Below are positions 13,201-28,200 of a stretch of 64,000 nucleotides of DNA, piece after piece. Source of the DNA: Lineus longissimus (taxonomy: Eukaryota > Nemertea > Pilidiophora > Heteronemertea > Lineidae); the NCBI RefSeq assembly GCF_910592395.1, contig NC_088308.1, forward strand, positions 2,110,001 through 2,174,000. The letters run 5' to 3'. Positions within the stretch are counted from its first letter, which is position 1. Each line of letters opens with the position of its first letter. The notes beneath the pieces were generated by a model. The model was not told where the DNA came from, did no database searches, and worked only from the letters and a program-made list of their open reading frames with translations. The translations under genes and the position numbers were made by a program.

Positions 13201-16200
13201 GACACTTTCATGTATTCAAATCGATGCATGATATGGCAACACTATTTTATTCATCAACTCAATCAATTCAATACATTTTCTATTTACAGTTGGTTGTTGC
13301 AAGGATGTTTACATAAAATGTCCTTGGTTGTGAGGAATGCCAAGGTCTTTTACAAGGTAGCTACTGCTGTGGTTTTTATGGCCAAGGCAAGCCCAGGAGA
13401 TGGTGAGAGTACTCAAATCTAGACAGACTACAAGCAATGCAGCGTTGTTAGAATGAAAAGTCCTTTCCAGTCATAAACTGGACTTAGTGAAAAAAGTCCT
13501 AACCTCAAGTATTTTCACATCAGATAATCTCTTATTTTTCAACAACAACAAACATAAATACTATGAAGGCGCCAAAAAGAACTTGTTAATAGTTTTTCCA
13601 ATCTTTTACTATCTTGGCATTAATCTTTCATTCTTCAGCAAGTCAACTAGAACATGACCAAATAGTGTCCTTTGATAAGAGTAGTTTGGCCTTTGCAAAA
13701 ACTTACACAAGCAGGCAACTTTCGGTTTCAACCAACTTGGCCTACATTTGCTTTGTTTATCCAATTGATTCACTGCATTAAGATTGGTAAACATTGAGTG
13801 GAATGAAGAACTTCTATGTCTGGAGACGGCTAGCATGGAAAGCTAACAGCAGGTCCCCAATGAAGGCAAGGACAAAGCAACACTGAGGCTAAATGAACGA
13901 TTGCCGACCAAACAGGCCTGGTCCTGCTTCCTAAGAAAACACTGTTTGACATGTTGAAAGAATGGACATCACCTGGACAAATGTTAGTGTTTTTGTCGCT
14001 TTATTTGTCCAACTTTGATCATTCTCTGGCACACTTTGCAAGTCTTTCTATCCACACTTCTCCATGACTGTGTCCACAAAACCCAGTTAGTGTTGCGTTA
14101 GCAGGTTGTTTATAAGCACAACAAGGACAATAGGTTTGCCAGATGAACTAGCCCAATAGACTTGACCAGGTCATGTGTACATGAAGTCCAAGGCCTGTCC
14201 CTGGAAAGCTAACCTGCTGGAAGGCTAGCACGGGACAGAAGCCAGAGTTGGCTTTGATTCTGAAAAGCAGTGAGCCAATTTCCGACACAAAACAACTGGT
14301 CAGAGAATTGTAAAACTCTGATGTGTAAGGACATTTCTGGAAATCGAATACCCCATATTTTGTGCTCCTTGACTTCTCAACTGCAGGTCACATGCAATTG
14401 ATACTTCCATAACAATGACACTGTTCATGACTCCCAAAAAGGACAACCATGAACTCTACCTTCCCTGCAGTCCACTTTCCATTGAGCCACCCTTCAAAAC
14501 CAGTCCCTTCACAGCCTGGAGCAGTCCAATGTGAGGGTTCATGGGGAGTGACCCTGCAGGGTTGGTGACAATGGCAGAGACAGAAACCAATGCCAGAGAG
14601 ACTGTCAAATCTGAGAATTCCCTTCACCTTTACCTGAAGTTCACTTATTCATAAATGACTTTGAGGGCCCCCAACCCTCAACAGCCTCCGGCTATATCAT
14701 TGGGGGATTCATGAGAGATGACCTGGCAAGGGTTAAATAAAGGCAATGGCAGATATCAATGCCAGGAATATTATCACACCAAGGTCACAAAGCCGGGCTG
14801 CCTTGACACAAACGTGTCAAGTGAAATTATCAAATCCTCCACCACAGATCAGGTTGTGACCTCATGTTCTTCATGAGGAGGACTATGCACCAACATTTCA
14901 CCAAGTATTGTATTTTCAGCAAAAATTATCGTTTTTCCAATCGATATAAGATTTCAGCAGCTATTCATCAAGATTACAGCAGCTTTATCCTCAGTGGGAG
15001 ACAAAGCCATGGATTGTAGTTTATCTGCATGAAACAGGCAGCTGTAATCATCCCATTATGAGCTTTGTTCTTGAGAGAATGCAACATGCGCACCCTAATA
15101 CCCGTAGTCATCATCGTAATCAGAACCACAGTGTGTGTAGCCACATACACAGGGTATAAAGGTTTTCATTCAAGTTGGGGTGAAATGCAACACCCAAAGG
15201 AGCTTGGATGATATCAAATATAAATCCTATTTTCGACATAAAAAACCATTTGGCAGATTTTTGTGATCTATAATTGACAGGGTGCCAATTTCTCTACTGT
15301 ATAATTCGCCATTTTGAGTGGGCACCATCATGATAAAAGAGAATTGGTAATGAGCTAGGTGCAATTAATTAATTGGTTGTCTAGCCTACAAGTTAACACA
15401 AGAAGAATCGTTTGATGTTATTGTTGGTTGCTATTCTCACTAGGTTTTGAAAGTGTTGCAGTACAACTGCAAACCACCGTTATTATCCATGACATGGTAT
15501 TTAAGAGGACAAGGACAAGGACAACTAAGCCAAAACCCAATGTTACTTAACCAAAATGCAATGTATTTTATTGATGACATGGTAGAAATAACAGATAGCA
15601 AAATCCAGCCGGATGATATCAGACGAATGTTGACTTCAAAGCCGAGTATCAAAGATGCTGCTAATAGCTTTAGAGATGACCCCAGCTGCCATGGTAACAT
15701 CCCATCATCATCAAAACAACCTGTAATTCACCCAAAAATAGCCCACAATTCATAAGGAACCGCTCATTCTAGTAAAAATCACCTTTGTGTCAGGCAAACT
15801 TCAGATGACAGCCAGACAAGACCGACCATGCCAAACAGGTTGTTGGAAACTATTGAAAACCATCCATAGATCTTCTGAGAGGAACCCACTTATAGACAAC
15901 CAGCACAAGACCTCAAAACAACCTGATAGCTTGTCGGCCCACGCTTTCAAATAATCTAAAGAGATAGGAAAGTTCTTTCACTCCAATTTTTCATCTTGTC
16001 GTAAAGAAGACAAGCGTTAGCAGTATATCATTTTCATTTGTCCCCAGGATTTGTTCAGCAGGTGGCACAGTAGCCCTTGAAGTAGGCCTAGCATTCACTT
16101 TCTAAAGGCCTAATAAAAGCAAGCATAGATTATCCTCGATAAAAGTAACAGTGTCCTACTCTTTAGGTATTCACAGATTTCCTTTCATGAGATGACTTGA

Positions 16201-19200
16201 TATAACATGATATATAAATGACTTTATGTATAACTTCAATTAATTCAATCAACCATCTCATGGATCGCAATGATAGTTCACTAGTACCAGTGTCAAAGAA
16301 TTGGTTCCAATATCCTTTCTAAAAGGAAGTATGAAAACATGTTGTTGGTGATATCAACATGACAGTACGCATGTAGGGTAAACTCTGCTTGCTGTGTCCA
16401 TGCTCTACCTTATTAACAAATTCTATCGGTTTACTTCATAAACTTCCACACCCACTGACTATTTCTTCATTACCTAAACCTAATATCACATAATATTTAT
16501 GGTAATAACCTAGATTACTGTCATGAATCCACCATCTCTCACCCCAAACATGGGTCTTATTCTTTCATCGAACTAAGTGGCCAATTTGGTGAGGGGTCAC
16601 ACCCATCTGACCCGGTGAGTTTATCACAGAGTTATTCCCGCCACCAAAACAATGCACCAAAAAGCCCCAAAACTTGTGACAAATCACTTCAGACATAGTG
16701 CCAGGAAGTATGCACGCATATATCATGCATGATACACAATTCATAATAAGGTATACCCCGAGATCATGCTATAAGATTTCCAGAGGTCAGTGTGATACAC
16801 GTTATAGGTTGGTGACAATACTTTCTGGAAACATGCTGGACATGCTTTCTCGGGATTTTGAGGTGCAGGAAGTGTGGCCAGCGGCTGTCCTGGGTTGGAG
16901 TGATTGGGCTTGAGTGGGCTTGATGTCCCCCGTCTTAATCCTTACCCCTCCTATACCCCCTTCCCTCAGTATAAAGTTAGATGGTAGAGTGGAACCTCCT
17001 TTACAAGCAGGAACCTCTGTTGGTCGGCTTACAGAGCTGGTCAGTTACAAGCACATTGTCTTGACTGACATTGGAATAGAGCCAAAATGGAGAAAATTTA
17101 GGAAAACAGAATACTTTTCTCCCTGAGGTGCTATGAAATATCACCCAATACTTTCCATTGTCTTCAGAATCTCACACAAAAACTGTGATATGAAATGTCA
17201 ATTTTTCCAATATTGGACTGATAAAGAACCAAGTCAATATTTGTTATTCAAATATAGGTTAAGGCTTCTTGGTAACCATGGGACCTTGGTCACACCAAAA
17301 GTGGGGCTTTCATCGTTTATGGGGAAGCAGTGGAAACTTGGTGCTTGGCCCCTTTGATTCCAGGTTCAATTCCTGGTTGGGTCACTTCCTCATTGCGATA
17401 GAGGGTCAGTTTCTCCATTAAGTTTTGCTTACATCCCCTTAATCAACTCTAAAAGAACAAAATCTTTTGTCAATTTTTGTTCTTGCAATAATGACAAGAG
17501 GCATTTCAGTGCAAAGGAAATCCTTAACTAGAGGCTGTAATTGTCATGGGAACTGATCCACCCCCTGTCCTCCCATGAGATTATTCCATTCATCCCCAAA
17601 ATCTGGATACAAAGATTCACCTACATTCATAAATCTGTGTCAACCTAACTCTATTTGCCAGCCCACTTGTACCATCACCAAAGATACACTGGATAACCAA
17701 TGAAATCCTTTTTAACACGACATTGTCAATATTGTTTTGCGATAAATTTCCTTCCCATTGGTTCCTGTACAAGGTTTTATCAAAGGAGACTGGTCACTAG
17801 AAACCTGTCTCAATGGGTGACCCAGTATAGAATGGACCATCACCTTCATTGCAATCTCAATAGGAGAAAGGACAGTATGAATGAAGTATTGTGTGATTTG
17901 AGGACAATCTCATACAGGTGTCTGTAGCCTATTAAAAGATGGGAAAGGTGGCTGGAGGCTGCTGTCAAAACAGGTTCTTACATACTGAAGACTGAAGCAT
18001 AGTCAAACCAGAGAAAACCAAAGAACTGCGTGGTGATCCCCAAAGTAGCAACAAGAAACAATGCTTGAAATCTGCATTTTCTTACATTTATTAACCAATT
18101 ACCCTACCCGATATGATAAGACGGACGTCTTTTCACCAAAGCAACACTTGAAAACAGTTTTTGGCGCCAAGAAAACGAATACCTGATCGACCTTGTATTA
18201 TACCCAGACAGCTATTTTTAGTTCGACAAACAGGAAGACCAAAAAATGTGTTCATCTAAGTGTGACAAGGACTGAATAGTGAGGACTGTATGTTAAATAA
18301 ACCATTGGTGGAACCATGGCTACAGCATGGCGCTGATAAAGGTTCTTGATAGAGGATAAGGAATGGCTTACCATTAGTAATCATTAGGAAAAATATCAAA
18401 AACCATATCATTTCCTGAACATCTGCATTGTGAAAAATTTGTAGGCATCACCAAAGTTGTGGATGTCCACCTTTCTCAAAACTGTAAAAAGACATATAAA
18501 TCCACTTACAAAGCATTCTGCAGCGTCATCCATGATTCCCAGCTGGAATCGTTGCTGGTCGACAAAACTCTCCGCGAGGGCCTTACGGAGCCGATCTGGG
18601 GGCAGCACAGTTTGATCGCTGAATTGAAACTGCGTAAAAATCACCTGGAAGTAGAGAAGGAATGTTTGGTGAGCAATATCCTACCCCTTTACCAAGGCCT
18701 AGGGGAGTTTATTTGGTTTGCATTAGTCATACTGAGAGAGGAAATTTGGACAGGGTGTTGGTAGGTATGGTCATTTCCTGAAATATCATGGAAATGACCA
18801 ATGTGAGATCTGACTGGACTTGAATTTTGACAAACTGAGTCATAAGACACTGAAGCTAATTACAAAATCAGAGCTCATATCAGCTCTATATTAACCAACT
18901 AATAATGATTTTGTGTGACAACATGATGAGTTTGCAATCAAATCGGTTTTTGCAGCTCAGACTCAGGATGAGCCATTGAGCCGACTTGTGGAACACCAAG
19001 CCAGGAGTGCCCTCAAAGGCATCATTCTATCAAAACCACAACTAAACAAATTGAATATACTTATCCAGATGACAAGATGAGATCAACCAAATACAATAAA
19101 ACACAAATGTGTGTTAGAAAAACATATTTTGTTGCATTGTTTAATGGTATTCATAGAACTTGAACCCATAAAATTGTGTCAGGGTATCTTCAAGTTGATC

Positions 19201-22200
19201 TGTTCAATGATTGTACAATTCCAATTATGTTATTCTTATACCTAGACATAACAATCGCATACATATGATAACAATCATTGATTGTATGTTTCCGTTATAT
19301 ATTTTCATAGATGGAAACAAAGGAAGTGAAGAGCATTGTGTGAGAACCAACTATACATGTAAAATGGCCCAGTCTGTAAGTTTACATGAGGTAATGCTTC
19401 CAGAGCTGTTACTGTACAAGCCAGTGTCATTTTGTTGCAATAAGAATGTGACAAAAGAAAGATTAAGGTTGTGTGAGAACCAACCTTACATGTAAAGTGG
19501 CTCAGTCTGTAAGTTTACATGAGGTAATGCTTCCAGAGCTGTTACTGTACAAGCCAGTGTCATTTTGTAGCGATAAGAATGCCAGGAAAGAAAGATTAAG
19601 GTTGTGTGAGAACCAACTATACATGTAAAATGGCTCAGTCTGTAAGTTTACATGAGGTAATGCTTCCAGAGCTGTTACTGTACAAGCCAGTGTCATTTTG
19701 TAGCAATAAGAATGTGACAAAAGAAAGATTAAGGTTGTGTGAGAACCAACTATACATGTAAAATGGCTCAGTCTGTAAGTTTACATGAGGTAATGCTTCC
19801 AGAGCTGCTACTGTACAAGCCAGTGTCATTTTGTAGCAATAAGAATGTGACAAAAGAAAGATTAAGGCACAAAGGCAGCACAGATGCCTACCCCACCTGC
19901 CTTACATCTGAAGACAATCAGAGTTGATTTAGTGAAGGATTTCATGACAATTGAAGTTCATTGGGTCTAATGATAATCCACAGGCTTATGCTTGCATGAT
20001 CTTACAGCTTAGAAGGTGAAGTACATGTAATCCGGGTGACCAGTCGCATTTGGTCAAGAATGACAAGTCAACACTAATGTCACTATGCTACATGCACCTT
20101 AGAAAATATAAACAGTGAACCCTCTTTAATTTCTCAGTTCTGAATAACATCTCATAAATTGTGACTTACATTGTAATACATCAGTAAACATGACTCATAT
20201 TCTACCAGGTGTTAATGGGTTTATTTATCTCAGTACCAATGCAAAATGGCCAAATGTACGTTATTGACAAGGATGCTCAACATATATGAATATCTGCCAA
20301 TAACTGGGCTAAACCTTCACTTTTGCAGCTGACAAGCAGACCACGTGAAAGGAATGGACGAATAATGTACGTGTTCTCTTACCTTGAGTGCACAGAATAT
20401 GCACGAATGGCCAAGACAGGCGTGGCCCGATAATATTCGAAAACTTCGCCGGAATACATCCAAATGCCATAATACCTAGAAAGAGAAATCAAAGATATGG
20501 TCAGAGCATTATACATGGATTTCAACTTTGAACCAATGTCTTCAGAAATTTGGCTCTGGATCAGAAGAGATATCCATTTCTGTAAGAAAACTGGTAATGT
20601 CAACAAGAGAAAGGGAATTACAAAAGAGACAGAATAAGACCAATATGGCTGCAATTGGCCAAAACTGGTAGAAGTGAATTGGGGAGGTTGTGTTTTTAGA
20701 CTGACATTCTAGATCCGAATCCATTCCGAGAAAGGAAAGTTTTGAGTCAAAGCTCTGGAGACATAGCCTGAATATCGATGACATGGCAAAATGTGTTATC
20801 GACGTGACAAACTCTGCAGACACAAGTAACTTGTTACCACGAGGATGTTCTTTACCTTTAGAAACAGGTAGTACAGACCGACTTCCCCTCCATGTGGATG
20901 AGAGCTCACAAATTTCTTGATCATTTCAGCAACAGAAGCGACTCAAAACAGTATCCAAATCACTGTGATAGCAAATCAAAATCTTTTTGACAAACAGGAA
21001 GAATGTATAGCGATATCCCCAACATTTTCAAAATCCCTGATGTCCCTGTTCTGGATCGCGAACTTCCCGAATGTCAGATGAAGTAAGAGTAAGCATGTCT
21101 GCAATTCGACATGATTCATAAATCCCTACATCAATGTGACACCTTTCCACTGGAGTTTTCTATCAGACAGCTACGTCAACTAATGTATAATCACTTTATC
21201 ACATCTGTGAGGCACCTCTTACTGATAATATCAACGAGTATTGATATGTCTGACTGATTTGTGTCAATATTACATCAAGGTTACCATTAAGTTAAGATTA
21301 AGGTGTCATCAAGCAGGTCAGTCGAAAAGAAAGAAACTGTGTAATGGAAACCATTAATAAGATTCAACCTCTGTAATTAATCCTTCCATGTTCATCCTTT
21401 TCCACCCAATGACCCTAATCAGCAATGCAACCCAAAGCTAGATTGATTCCTTCTGCATGTAATTACAGTCACAGACACAGCCAGTTACAAATAATGTATG
21501 ATTGTGGAGTATTTGATATCAATATTGGTGCCAGAAAACCCACTTGTCAGACCCATGACATCAAACCCAATGACCTTAATTAATACGACTCCTTCTACAA
21601 TATCTTGAAGGACAAGATGTCAGACCCATGACATCAAACCCAATGACCTTAATTGATACAACTCCTTCTACAATATCTTGAAGGACAAGATAAGTATGAC
21701 AATGGAGCCTCTGCAGAATCAATATATCATCTATCACCAAGTTCAGAAATATTGATGAGAGAGACATTTGTATGACAGAAACACTCCACCATCCAGCGTC
21801 AAGTTGCTGGTGTCAAGCAGGGTAATTGAAAAATACTACTCATCAAGGTAGGTTTAGTGCAGAACTATTGATGAAATGAAAGGAGACTAGAAAGAATAGT
21901 AGATTTTGCCCTTGAATGTCAATATGAAAATCTATATCACCAGCAGTTTTGATGATATGTCCAATGTCCCCTTTGGTCACCATCAAGAGAGCACCTGGGC
22001 AGCCAGACACTGACCCAAAAGTGGTCATCCACATGAACAAGCTTCTGAATGAGTCTTGAACTAAATTTATTCAACTTCCAACTTCACACTTCACAACTTC
22101 TTCACTTTACCAAGCGTTCCAAATGTCCAACTACATTGCTTCCAAATATTTCACTTGACCTTAGGACCAAAATCCAACAACGACTTGAAATTAAAGAGCA

Positions 22201-25200
22201 AAACAGAATATGCGCTGTAATGTATGAATGTCAGGTGATCTGAAGGGTCCTTCTAAGCACCATACGGTTTCAGAATGAAGGACCTATTTATAAATGCTCT
22301 CAATTTTCCATTTTGAACCTGAATGGACTTTTTCAGACTTTCCCTCGGATGTTGTTGGGGAGGCTTTCTGGTGGCCATGTGGGCCGAGTGTGTGGCTGAG
22401 AGGCCCAATCTCTCCAAGTCTGGGATGATGGTAAGGCATGGTTTGCATTCAACTATGTCATGACGATTTGTGTACATTAATATGTGTCATTTCCTTTCTG
22501 CGGTGCCATACCAGTAAAAGCGGCAGCCAAAATCAATGACAGAGCTAAGCAAACATGCTTTTCTTGAACAAACTTTGTCTGCAAAGTTTTGGGACTCAAA
22601 ACAAGATTCAAGCTTGTCAGCTCATGACTTGGCATATACAATGTACTGGCCACACATCGTATGAAAATCCACAACAAAACTTTCCTAAAACCTGAAAAAT
22701 TCCCACAGTTTAACAGTTAGGATTGGCCAAGTATGTAATAACAACCTGCATTGATCAGTAAGAATCCGTGTCCTCCCAGTTCGATTGTGTATATTGCTGA
22801 GACCCGAGGGGGAGACACCACTAACATTATTGGTGTGTTCACACTGGATGCGAATTGAAACCGAATTCCGTAGAGCGCTCTCCGGAATACGAATTGATTA
22901 ATCCAGTTTCTGAACGGTCGCGTCACACTGGCCCGAATACGCATTCAAATTGGTTTAAAACGCGCCACACTCAATGCATACTAACGACGCGCCATCTATT
23001 ATTATTATTATTATTATTTATTAACCTCCCATATGGGAGAATAAAATTTACGAGTACAAAACATATAAGTATATAATATCACAGTATCACACAGTCATTA
23101 TTAACAAGTTAAAATCGCGTAAGGTGCTTGACCATTTCCATCTCCCGGCCATGCCTATTGCCAAAGTTCGGGTCAAAGAGGAGTGTCCTCAGCGAGTCAA
23201 CACCACCGTCGCTAAATGCGGAGAATCCCGGCCTCGCCCTCGAAAACGAGGCCAAAACCGGGGAAAACCCCGCCGCGACGATGTTGCTGACCAGCGTACC
23301 TTTGACCAACGAACCGGCGGCAACATACCTTGCCAGGAAATGGAAATGCAAGTCACGTGCAAGGGAGTTGATTTTTCCCTATTCTATGGCATAACGAAAA
23401 ACGATTTGAGTTAATGAGATCATTTAAATACATCAGTTAACTAGTTCGGAGCACTAGTTCCCGCGGTCAAAGGTCACTTTCCATGTGCCGGGCGCATGCG
23501 CAGTGCGATCGAAAACCTTAATTCGTATCAAGCGCGTCACACTTGAAATCTCAATACGGTTTCGTTGATTCGGATTAGCTGATTCGCATTCAATTCGGTT
23601 TAAGAACCGTGTTGGTTAAAGCGGATTGAGATCGGTATGAACCGAATTGAGTGTGACGCCCCAATACGTATCAACGTTTTAATTCGAATTCAATTCGTGT
23701 TAAAACCCCAGTGTGACCACGGCATATGATGAATCCAGGTCATCATAATATTTTCGGAAAAGTTTTCAGGGAATAGGCCTAATCCTGACTGAAATGGTAA
23801 AGCCTGTTAGTTACAATTCTCATTATTATACTCTGAATACAAAGAATGTTTGGAGTCTTTTTATAAGGTGAGAATAGGACAATCTAGGGCCAATGACTTT
23901 GAGGGATTTTTCATAAAGCGTTATTATGAAAAGGTGATTGATATCATGCAGTGTCCAAGAGGGTAATAACAGGCCAACTTTACACCTACAGCGGGCCATT
24001 CTCTATCAATTGTCCTTGATACATTAAACAGCAAATATTTTCACCTGAAATGTTTGACAACTTGAAATTGTAACAGTGACCAATCATTCATATAAATTTT
24101 AAGGCAAAGGGTAGAAGATATATCATTATATTCTGAGCCGACCTATATTTTTCCTAGTTTAAGCCTCGAGCTATAGTCAGGGTGAGAACCAACCAGGAAT
24201 ACACCTCCAAATTTAATTGGCTAGAAAACTAGGTTTTGAACAAATAAGTATCTCCGCTAGAATGATTCCCTGCTCCACTTTTCTGAGATTATATTGAAAT
24301 TGAGAGGATGTGCCAAGGCATGACTAGCCAGTGCCAAATGCACAAAAAAAGTTTTTTTGATCACAACCACATTTAAAGCCATGGCAACACACAAAAGCAG
24401 TAAACCACCAGTCATAACAAGATTTGTCGTGATATCTGAACATCCACCCCAATCTGAACACAAAAGACACACATGTAACTTTGGGACTTTTCAACAACAA
24501 CATTCACAGTGTGATGACTGCTTACTAACCTCAGTTAGATAACCTACCCATCAAATTAGGAGAACACAACTTCAATTCACTGGTACTTGGCAAGGCAAGG
24601 ACGCCAGTGCCTAATCTGATTGTTGAATTAGGAACCTCCAAGGAACAAATTCTAAGGGGGTCTTAGTTTAATTGAAAGAGGAATGATAGACCACTGGTCA
24701 AAAGAAGCTTTGAAATTCCCTACAGAATCAAACATCAAAGCAGATGCCCCAATGCAATTTGTTCAATTACACTTGAAAAGAATTAAGAGTATTGCAGCAA
24801 GACGTTGTCAATGGAATTGGAGGGTAATGTAACATGTTTTTCATCACCAGGATGACCATTGAGATCCTGTGAAAGGGACATGTAACAACAAGTGTAAATC
24901 ATCCACAAGTGGCAAAGAAAGTCACTGAAGCACAAGGACTCCAGGTTCTGATTGTGAAGTGAAGAAAGAAGAAGCATTGCATTTGTACTTGTAGTGGTCC
25001 CAGTCATCAAGAAGGTCAATGTGATTTCAGATTGCAAACGAAACATGTCCAGAAGGTTCATCACTGGCCCAATATCAAATCCACCAAAGCTTGAGCGACC
25101 GTTCGATACCAGGAGTGTACAATATCAGATTCAGACTGTACTAGGAACACCACCCAACTTAGCCTGACACAGTTCTCAAAGTCTTGGGACATTAAAGTTT

Positions 25201-28200
25201 TGCATAAAAATCGTCCCAATGGAAAGCATCCGAATTGTTTACCGGGCATGAAATTGCGCACTGAAACCGCCAAGGAAATGACAGGCCATGATACTTGTTA
25301 AACAAAAGATTCACCAGACTGCAATGGTAAATATGGAGTTGCTGCCCAATGTTTGAGAATCTCGAATTGCACCATGAAACTGGCGAACACTTTTAAGTGG
25401 ATTGGCGTGGACATTGTGTGCGAGTGATGTCCGACTGCCAGTTCAGAGCATGTGCGATCTTCATGAGAGACGTTTCATGCCCAAGGATTTTATGGATCTT
25501 TACTTGCTGGGCATCCTGTTCCTATTTGTAATTATTATTTTGACCTTAATCTATCTTCATCTTTCTGGGCGGGCGTAAAACTAATTCGCATCGGGTAAGG
25601 GATGGCTGAAGGAATTTGTCCATCGTTGAGTACCAGAGGGAAGAACAAATAATGTCCTTGATGCTGATAGCATGCAGACTTGCCACATTTGCAGCATTTG
25701 CCCAACTTTATTGAAAGTTCAATTAACAGGTGTTTTTCATGCTCCAGAATATAGGCCTAGAGTTTAACGCAAGGCCAGCGCTATTATCACGTAGAGGCAG
25801 CACTGTTACCATTTGATGTGCGTTGAATAGCTGCAGCTGTGCCAAGTGGTACGCCTGAATGATGAATAAATTGTGGCTTCAATGTATTCACAATTCAATG
25901 AAAACAGCAAGGGCTTCCGCAAATGTCAAATGGCCATTTTACTATGATGTACAATGTGCTGCAGAATGAAAAAGCAGAATGAAAAAGCATGCAAAAGTTT
26001 CAAGTTTTAATGTTGGTGGTCAAACCTGGTGTATAAATCATTGTTGCCCATGGATGTCCTCTTATTTCAATATTGGGGCGTGCATCTAGAAATAGGACAT
26101 CATCAGACACTTGCGTTTAGGCTGTCAATCTAAAAATACAATCCTTTTAAGAGCGCCACACTCTCACATTTGAATTTCAAAGGAAAGCAAACATGGGTCA
26201 ATAGTCTCTTATAGAAATTGGTGCCAAGCACACAGAGATGATATTTTAGAGATTCGCCAAAATGCATGGATGGCTCGGTATATAGCTAAAGGCTTACTTT
26301 AATGGGGTCAATCTTGCTAGGCTTATACTAGAGTTGTAGTCACCACGCATGCATGTAATAAAATACTAGGTCCTAGGATAAAAGGATAGCATAAGATATC
26401 ATAAATTATCCTTTAATAAGTAGAAAAAGTACATAAAGGAATTACAAATGTCAGGTTTCAGCTCATGGAGCATGAAAGGCTTGCTTATGCTTTAGCCAGG
26501 TACTGAACCAGTGTTTAGCACTCTTTGGTCACATGCAAGCAGTTTTGTAAGTTTGACTTGAGTTAGTTGACCATGGGTAATTTTCTTTAGGTAACATTTT
26601 AGCAAAGAAATGTGGTAAACAGGATTTGTGCTAATGTTAGATCATTTCGTCTACATGGTATACTCAGCTGAGACCAAGCGAGCTGTGTGCCAAGAGTGGA
26701 CACCAACAGAAACGACTGGTGAAAAATTCAACAATTTGGAGGAAGTTTTAAACAGCTTTTGCCACTGTCACTACAGAAAAGCATTTGTTTCATGCAGATT
26801 CTTGCATCATTGATCTTGCAACCCTACTCTTTGAATGTCTAAGTTCCAGGTTACACCAACAGTTTAAATTGATGCTATTAAATAAGTAATTATGTCATTT
26901 CAAAGTAAACAAATGGAAACAATTTTGACAATACCAATTTAAACACCCATTGTTTGACTATACCAATAAATGTCAACAATTAATATTTAAATTATTTGGC
27001 TCCGAATACCAATTCAGTAGGAAGATTTCAGAACAAAACTAGGCTCCAAGCCCAGTGTTTACCCCCATTGCCATAGTAACTAACAAACATTGCAAATTTG
27101 CTGCAGGAAAAATTGTATAATTTCAAAATGGCCGACAGGTAACCATGGTGATACAATTAATGCCTAGGCCTCAATGGAAACTGAAGTGTTTACCCTGGAA
27201 GCAATTATTTCATCTTCTTTGTTATTCATTGAGTATATTGTCAAAAATCATATAAGGTATTATTCCATGTATTTGTCATGTGCCACAAGTTTGTAACACA
27301 ATGTAGGCCTATAAAGATGTGATTCTAATAGTACTAATACACTGTTTGTTGTGCACAAATTGATGACAGACCAGTAAAAGTGAAATGCCATTGTCCGATT
27401 AACTTGTCAAACTTCAGATGCAACAGCAAATCCAATATTAAATGGAGTTCCCTATTTTCAGCACCAACAAGTCCTGAAATCACCTTGGTAACCCTCGGCA
27501 ACCACTTGGCCAGATGGCATTTGTTTGATCTCCGGCTACAAGTCATTGACCTCATGGACATTAATTCAATCATTTGGTTGGAAGCTTGGCTTCCTGACAC
27601 TATTGCCTGATGAAGCAATCGCATGGAAAATCTAGCTCGCAAAATTTGTCTTCTGGACATTTGGAGCTACAGCATCAATGAGATGACAATTACATCCCAA
27701 ATTAATTAGCGTGACAGCAAATGGACAAATTAATTTGAATTTATAATAACAATAGCTAATAGCATGTTTGTATGATTCTGGGTATATTTAGAGTTGAGGT
27801 TGAATGGCACGCTGTAACATTGACGTTGGAGAGATAATAAAGTGGTCAAGTTGAAATTGCTCGAGCACTGACATGTGACATTTGAAGCACTTAATATGTG
27901 ATTGCAAACTGAGAGCGGAAATCAAATTTAAACCAAAATGCAACAACAGAAATCAATGTAGCATGTAATTTTGCACATTGCATGGATACAGTTGTTGGTC
28001 CATACATTTCCTTCCACCTCATCAACAGAACTTCTGCATGTTTATTTTACTCCAAACATATTAAGTATCAGAAAGGCTTACAAATGCATTAATTGAAACA
28101 ATTTCCTTAGTTTCAATGATTGATTTCATGCCATTCAATCGACTAACAGATTCTGCTAATTAATACAGTCCACCACTCAAACTCCTGAACAACAAATGCT

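Larger units (their letters stand above)
7852..18509 (-). other. USP54 intron 3 (10.7 kb)
   Basis: Bounded by the exon 3 donor GTAAGT and the exon 4 acceptor. AT-rich, with only chance ORFs. It holds a small 29-bp duplication (10373-10430), a diverged duplication near 14.5-14.8 kb, a relic resembling the MITE family near 16.99 kb and a tRNA-like T-arm at 17360. I see no nested gene. Confidence 0.7.

Noticed and set aside
15447-15755. 102-codon plus-strand ORF in intron 3
   Set aside because: Partly protein-like but without acceptor or donor and overlapped by an antisense ORF; most likely chance.
19502-19853. Two nearly identical 72-codon minus-strand ORFs
   Set aside because: Shadows of the 133-bp tandem repeat; they overlap each other and the period is not a multiple of three.
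23124-23414. Plus-strand Arg-rich ORF inside the TIR element
   Set aside because: Antisense to an equally open frame; the AATAAA and microsatellite tail favour the minus strand, and neither is proven.
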